A DNA stretch of 64,000 nt, from assembly GCF_012911565.1 (NCBI RefSeq), contig NZ_JAAMPU010000096.1, positions 62,001-126,000 on the forward strand, in the 5' to 3' direction. This document shows, piece after piece, positions 61,530 to 64,000 of this stretch. The position numbers and the translations under genes are program-made. This DNA comes from Flavobacterium silvaticum (GTDB lineage Bacteria > Bacteroidota > Bacteroidia > Flavobacteriales > Flavobacteriaceae). The notes beneath the pieces are model-generated. The model saw nothing but the letters and a program-made list of their open reading frames with translations, was not told the DNA's origin and made no database searches. Numbering within the stretch: the stretch's first letter is position 1; every line of letters starts with the position of its first letter.

Positions 61530-61537
61530 TACTTTTG
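61530..61537 (+). promoter_or_regulatory. -7 element (TACTTTTG) of the AraC gene
   Basis: TACTTTTG fits TANNTTTG, 25 bases before the ATG at 61563, in the space shared with the divergent MFS gene. Confidence 0.5.
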
Positions 61538-61562
61538 CAATACATTATTGAAGAAATGCGAT

Positions 61563-62414
61563 ATGCGGAAACTGAATCAATACGAAACGCTTTTACTCGA
61601 TGAATTCGAGGACGAGAAATTCCATCTGCCCGAACATACCCATACCTATTACGAACTGATCTACATACGCAAAGGCAACGGAATCCATCGGCTCAACGAT
61701 AATCTGATTCCGTATGTGGCGGGCGATTTATTCGCGATTTCGCCGGACGATCGCCATTATTTCGATATACATGAAAGCACGCGATTCGTCTACATCAAAT
61801 TCACCGACAGCTATTTCAGTTCCAAAAAAAATCTGGCAACCGACGAAATGCTGATCCATTCGCCCGAAGAATTCATGCGCGAAAAACGGCTCAAGGAAAA
61901 TGCATTGCGGCTCGACGAACCGTGTGCGGGCATCCTTAAAAATACGGTCGATAATATTGTGGCGTATAATTGCAGGAAAGATGTTTCTACATCGCCAATC
62001 GTTTTTTACCAGATACTTTCGATTTTCGGGTTGATCCGCGAAGCAATCGGTTCCGAAGAAAAACGAGATACGACGCGTTGCGATAACAATCAGCTGATTG
62101 GTTATATACACCAGCATATCTACGATCCGCACCGCATCCAGGTCAAGCAGATCGCATCTGAATTCCATATAGCAGAAACCTATTTCGGGGCTTACTTCCG
62201 ACGTAATTTCGGGATGAGTTACCGTGAATATGTCAATAACCTGCGCACCAAATTATTGGAAAAACGCATCGCTGGCGGAAATTTGTCATTGCAGCAAATC
62301 GCCGATGAATTCGGGTTTGCAGATAACAGCCATCTTTCGAATTACTTCCGGAAAAGGAAACAGCTCAAACCCACCGATTTTGCCCGTAAACAAATCGGCA
62401 AACGCAAAAACTAA
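61563..62414 (+). CDS. AraC-family transcriptional regulator
   Basis: A 283-aa regulator: N-terminal cupin (FHLPEHTHTYYELIYIRKGNGIHRLNDN) for ligand sensing and C-terminal double helix-turn-helix (VKQIASEFHIAETYFGAYFRRNFGMSYREYV and LQQIADEFGFADNSHLSNYFRKRKQLKPTDFA). Likely regulates the divergent MFS gene. Its stop overlaps the convergent reductase gene by four bases. Confidence 0.93.
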   Translation: MRKLNQYETLLLDEFEDEKFHLPEHTHTYYELIYIRKGNGIHRLNDNLIPYVAGDLFAISPDDRHYFDIHESTRFVYIKFTDSYFSSKKNLATDEMLIHSPEEFMREKRLKENALRLDEPCAGILKNTVDNIVAYNCRKDVSTSPIVFYQILSIFGLIREAIGSEEKRDTTRCDNNQLIGYIHQHIYDPHRIQVKQIASEFHIAETYFGAYFRRNFGMSYREYVNNLRTKLLEKRIAGGNLSLQQIADEFGFADNSHLSNYFRKRKQLKPTDFARKQIGKRKN

Positions 62415-62947
62415 AGCAGTTGTTTTTGAATCGCGCTCACCTTTTCGCGAAGTTCTTCATCGAATAATGGATTGCTGATGCGATTGGCATGGATATCGAA
62501 ATTATCAGGGAAAGACGGAAGCGAAAAAGAATCGCGTATGTCCATCCCGTATCGGCCCATATTTTCAAGTGCGTAACCCAAAACGCCTTTGCCGCCGCGC
62601 TGGCCGGGAGAAGTAGCCATAAGCAACGTCGGTTTTTGCTGGAATACATCTTTGCGGATTCGCGAACACCAGTCGAACAGGTTCTTGAAAGCCGCCGAAT
62701 AGATACCATTGTTTTCAGCAAGTGAAATCACAAGCAAATCTGCCGTCCCGATTTTGTCAAGAAATGCCTGTGCCAACCGATGCTTACCACTCGAAGCTTC
62801 GCGGTCAACGCTGAACAATGGCATTTCGAAATCATTGATATCGAGAATTTCAACATCGGTATTTTCAAAAAGCCCGCAGGTATATGTTACAAGTTTCTTG
62901 TTGATGGAATGGGACGATGGTGATCCGGCGAAGGCGATGATTTTCAT
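62411..62947 (-). CDS. NADPH-dependent FMN reductase
   Basis: A 178-aa flavodoxin-like reductase. FMN phosphate loop GSPSSHSINKKL at about 8-19, and ISLAENNGIYSAAFKNLFDWCSR plus TSPGQRGGKGVLGYALENM, typical of this family. Substrate could be a quinone, a nitro compound or flavin itself. Confidence 0.9.
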   Translation of the reverse strand: MKIIAFAGSPSSHSINKKLVTYTCGLFENTDVEILDINDFEMPLFSVDREASSGKHRLAQAFLDKIGTADLLVISLAENNGIYSAAFKNLFDWCSRIRKDVFQQKPTLLMATSPGQRGGKGVLGYALENMGRYGMDIRDSFSLPSFPDNFDIHANRISNPLFDEELREKVSAIQKQLL

Positions 62948-62971
62948 AAAGTCAGGGTTGTTTCAATATCT

Positions 62972-64000
62972 TCAGAACATCTTCTTTGTGACTACAAAAC
63001 CATCTTTCAAGGTGACTTTAATTATCGCAATTTCCAGTTGGCTTTTAAGTGTCAGTGTATGAGAATTGGAATTGACATTAGTTGATTCCGCAATTTGCCT
63101 TCCGCTGTAATCAAAAATAGCAATTTGGGATAAAAGTTTTTCTTGTGATGCAACTTTGACTTCTTGTCCTTTACGGAATATTTCCACTTCATTTTGAGTG
63201 ATTTCAAATTGGGATGTGTCGAGAATTCCGGAACTGTATAAGCGTGCTATACGGTTGCGTCCAATACCGTTTACTTGAATGAATCCTCCAGCTATTATTA
63301 GCCGTTCATCCTGTGCGACTAAGGAGCTTACGCCGGTGATTGGGGTGCCTGTGTCAAAAGTTGTATCGGGCGAACCATCATGATTGTGGCGGACAAGGCC
63401 TTCAAAGGCTTCATTGTCAAGACTCGTAAACTCTCCGGAGGTGAAGAATTTTCCATCGACCTGAGGAAAAATCCTGCTTACCTGTATCCATCCATTTGGG
63501 GTTTGTGCTTCATCTGCAAATACAGTTAAAATATTACCATTTTGATCCAGACGTAAAAAACGATTATAAAGAGCAGAAGGGTCTGGCAGATATTGATCAA
63601 TAAGAAGTATTGTTCCAGAATTTTCTACCGCAATTAAATTTGAATAAATGGTGTACTCGTCTGATGGGGCGTGGAAAGATGAATCTACATTACCACTATA
63701 ATCAATTTTGAAAAAGATGTCATGTTCATAATAGAAAATACCCGGATAAGCCAAGGTAACCAATATCTTCTGTTGGCCCGGCAAATTAATTATGTTTGTA
63801 GCAAAGTGGTTCGGCGGAAGAAAAGGGGTGTTGAATGTGTAATCACGCGATCCGTCAGCATTAAGACAAATGAAGGTCGGGCAGTTAACCCCGTTGTATG
63901 AATCAAAGTTACCGGAGACAAGGATTTTGCCATTGTCCAGTATTCTTACGGCAGTAATACCAGATCCCGTTGCTCCAGACGCATCTGTAAAACCGGAACC
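62972..64000 (-). CDS. Delta-60-repeat protein with T9SS sorting domain (5' end beyond the window)
   Basis: An open frame that reaches the right edge without a start, so the gene is truncated by the window. The 342 visible residues hold several beta-propeller-like delta-60 repeats (ILDNGKILVSGNFDSYNGV, IFPQVDGKFFTSGEFTSLDN and LIIAGGFIQVNGIGRNRIARL), and a C-terminal sorting domain (VASQEKLLSQIAIFDYSGRQI to KMF). It is probably secreted or on the cell surface. Confidence 0.88.
   Translation of the reverse strand, partial: GSGFTDASGATGSGITAVRILDNGKILVSGNFDSYNGVNCPTFICLNADGSRDYTFNTPFLPPNHFATNIINLPGQQKILVTLAYPGIFYYEHDIFFKIDYSGNVDSSFHAPSDEYTIYSNLIAVENSGTILLIDQYLPDPSALYNRFLRLDQNGNILTVFADEAQTPNGWIQVSRIFPQVDGKFFTSGEFTSLDNEAFEGLVRHNHDGSPDTTFDTGTPITGVSSLVAQDERLIIAGGFIQVNGIGRNRIARLYSSGILDTSQFEITQNEVEIFRKGQEVKVASQEKLLSQIAIFDYSGRQIAESTNVNSNSHTLTLKSQLEIAIIKVTLKDGFVVTKKMF

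Overview
The window is chromosomal DNA from a member of the Bacteroidota, most likely a Flavobacteriaceae species close to Flavobacterium. Three lines of evidence point there. Several secreted proteins end in type IX secretion (T9SS) sorting domains with the YPNP motif. Many upstream regions carry the Bacteroidota promoter -7 element TANNTTTG, sometimes with a TTG about 20 bases before it. Most genes are housekeeping or small Flavobacteriia-type families. No rRNA, tRNA, CRISPR array, prophage or intact insertion sequence was seen.

Layout. 1-9.5 kb: a DEAD-box helicase, a conserved 488-aa protein, a metallo-beta-lactamase-fold hydrolase with two followers, and a tightly overlapping minus-strand operon (BatA/VWA protein, catalytically dead dihydroorotase homologue, small membrane protein, esterase, possible SUKH protein). 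9.5-11.3 kb: a secreted lactonase and a Bcp peroxiredoxin. 11.3-17.7 kb: a complete trpEGDCFBA operon preceded by a leader peptide with tandem Trp codons and an attenuator hairpin. 17.8-22.4 kb: nth, a 47-aa gene, an ECF-type sigma factor and uvrA. 22.5-32.2 kb: three coupled exported proteins of unknown role, a large membrane protein with a LolD-like ATPase, an exported MsrA, small DUF proteins, an RlmL-type methyltransferase, a second methyltransferase and a ZIP transporter. 32.8-41.8 kb: murQ, a thioredoxin-like protein, a GNAT, a RibD-like reductase, two exported esterases, an NmrA-like protein with an AraC regulator, a DUF1572 and a DUF418 protein. 41.9-45.3 kb: a lipoprotein, TerC, a CNGKC protein, MbnP and a Cys-motif outer-membrane protein. 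45.6-51.4 kb: SRPBCC and RDD proteins, then topoisomerase IV parC and parE. 51.5-55.0 kb: a phosphoethanolamine transferase-like protein, an LpxR-like lipid A deacylase and an exported transglutaminase. 55.1-64 kb: divergent T9SS-secreted serine hydrolase and metalloprotease, a TIGR02117 protein, a divergent MFS/AraC pair, a flavin reductase, and a delta-60-repeat T9SS protein cut by the window edge.

The most informative non-coding signals are the trp attenuator (17.62-17.77 kb), a 52-bp palindromic GTTACG element present twice (10.72 and 45.39 kb), a 133-bp dispersed repeat in inverted orientation (32.34 and 37.42 kb), and heptamer arrays of consensus RTTAAYN at many gene borders. I found no defence island or large mobile element.
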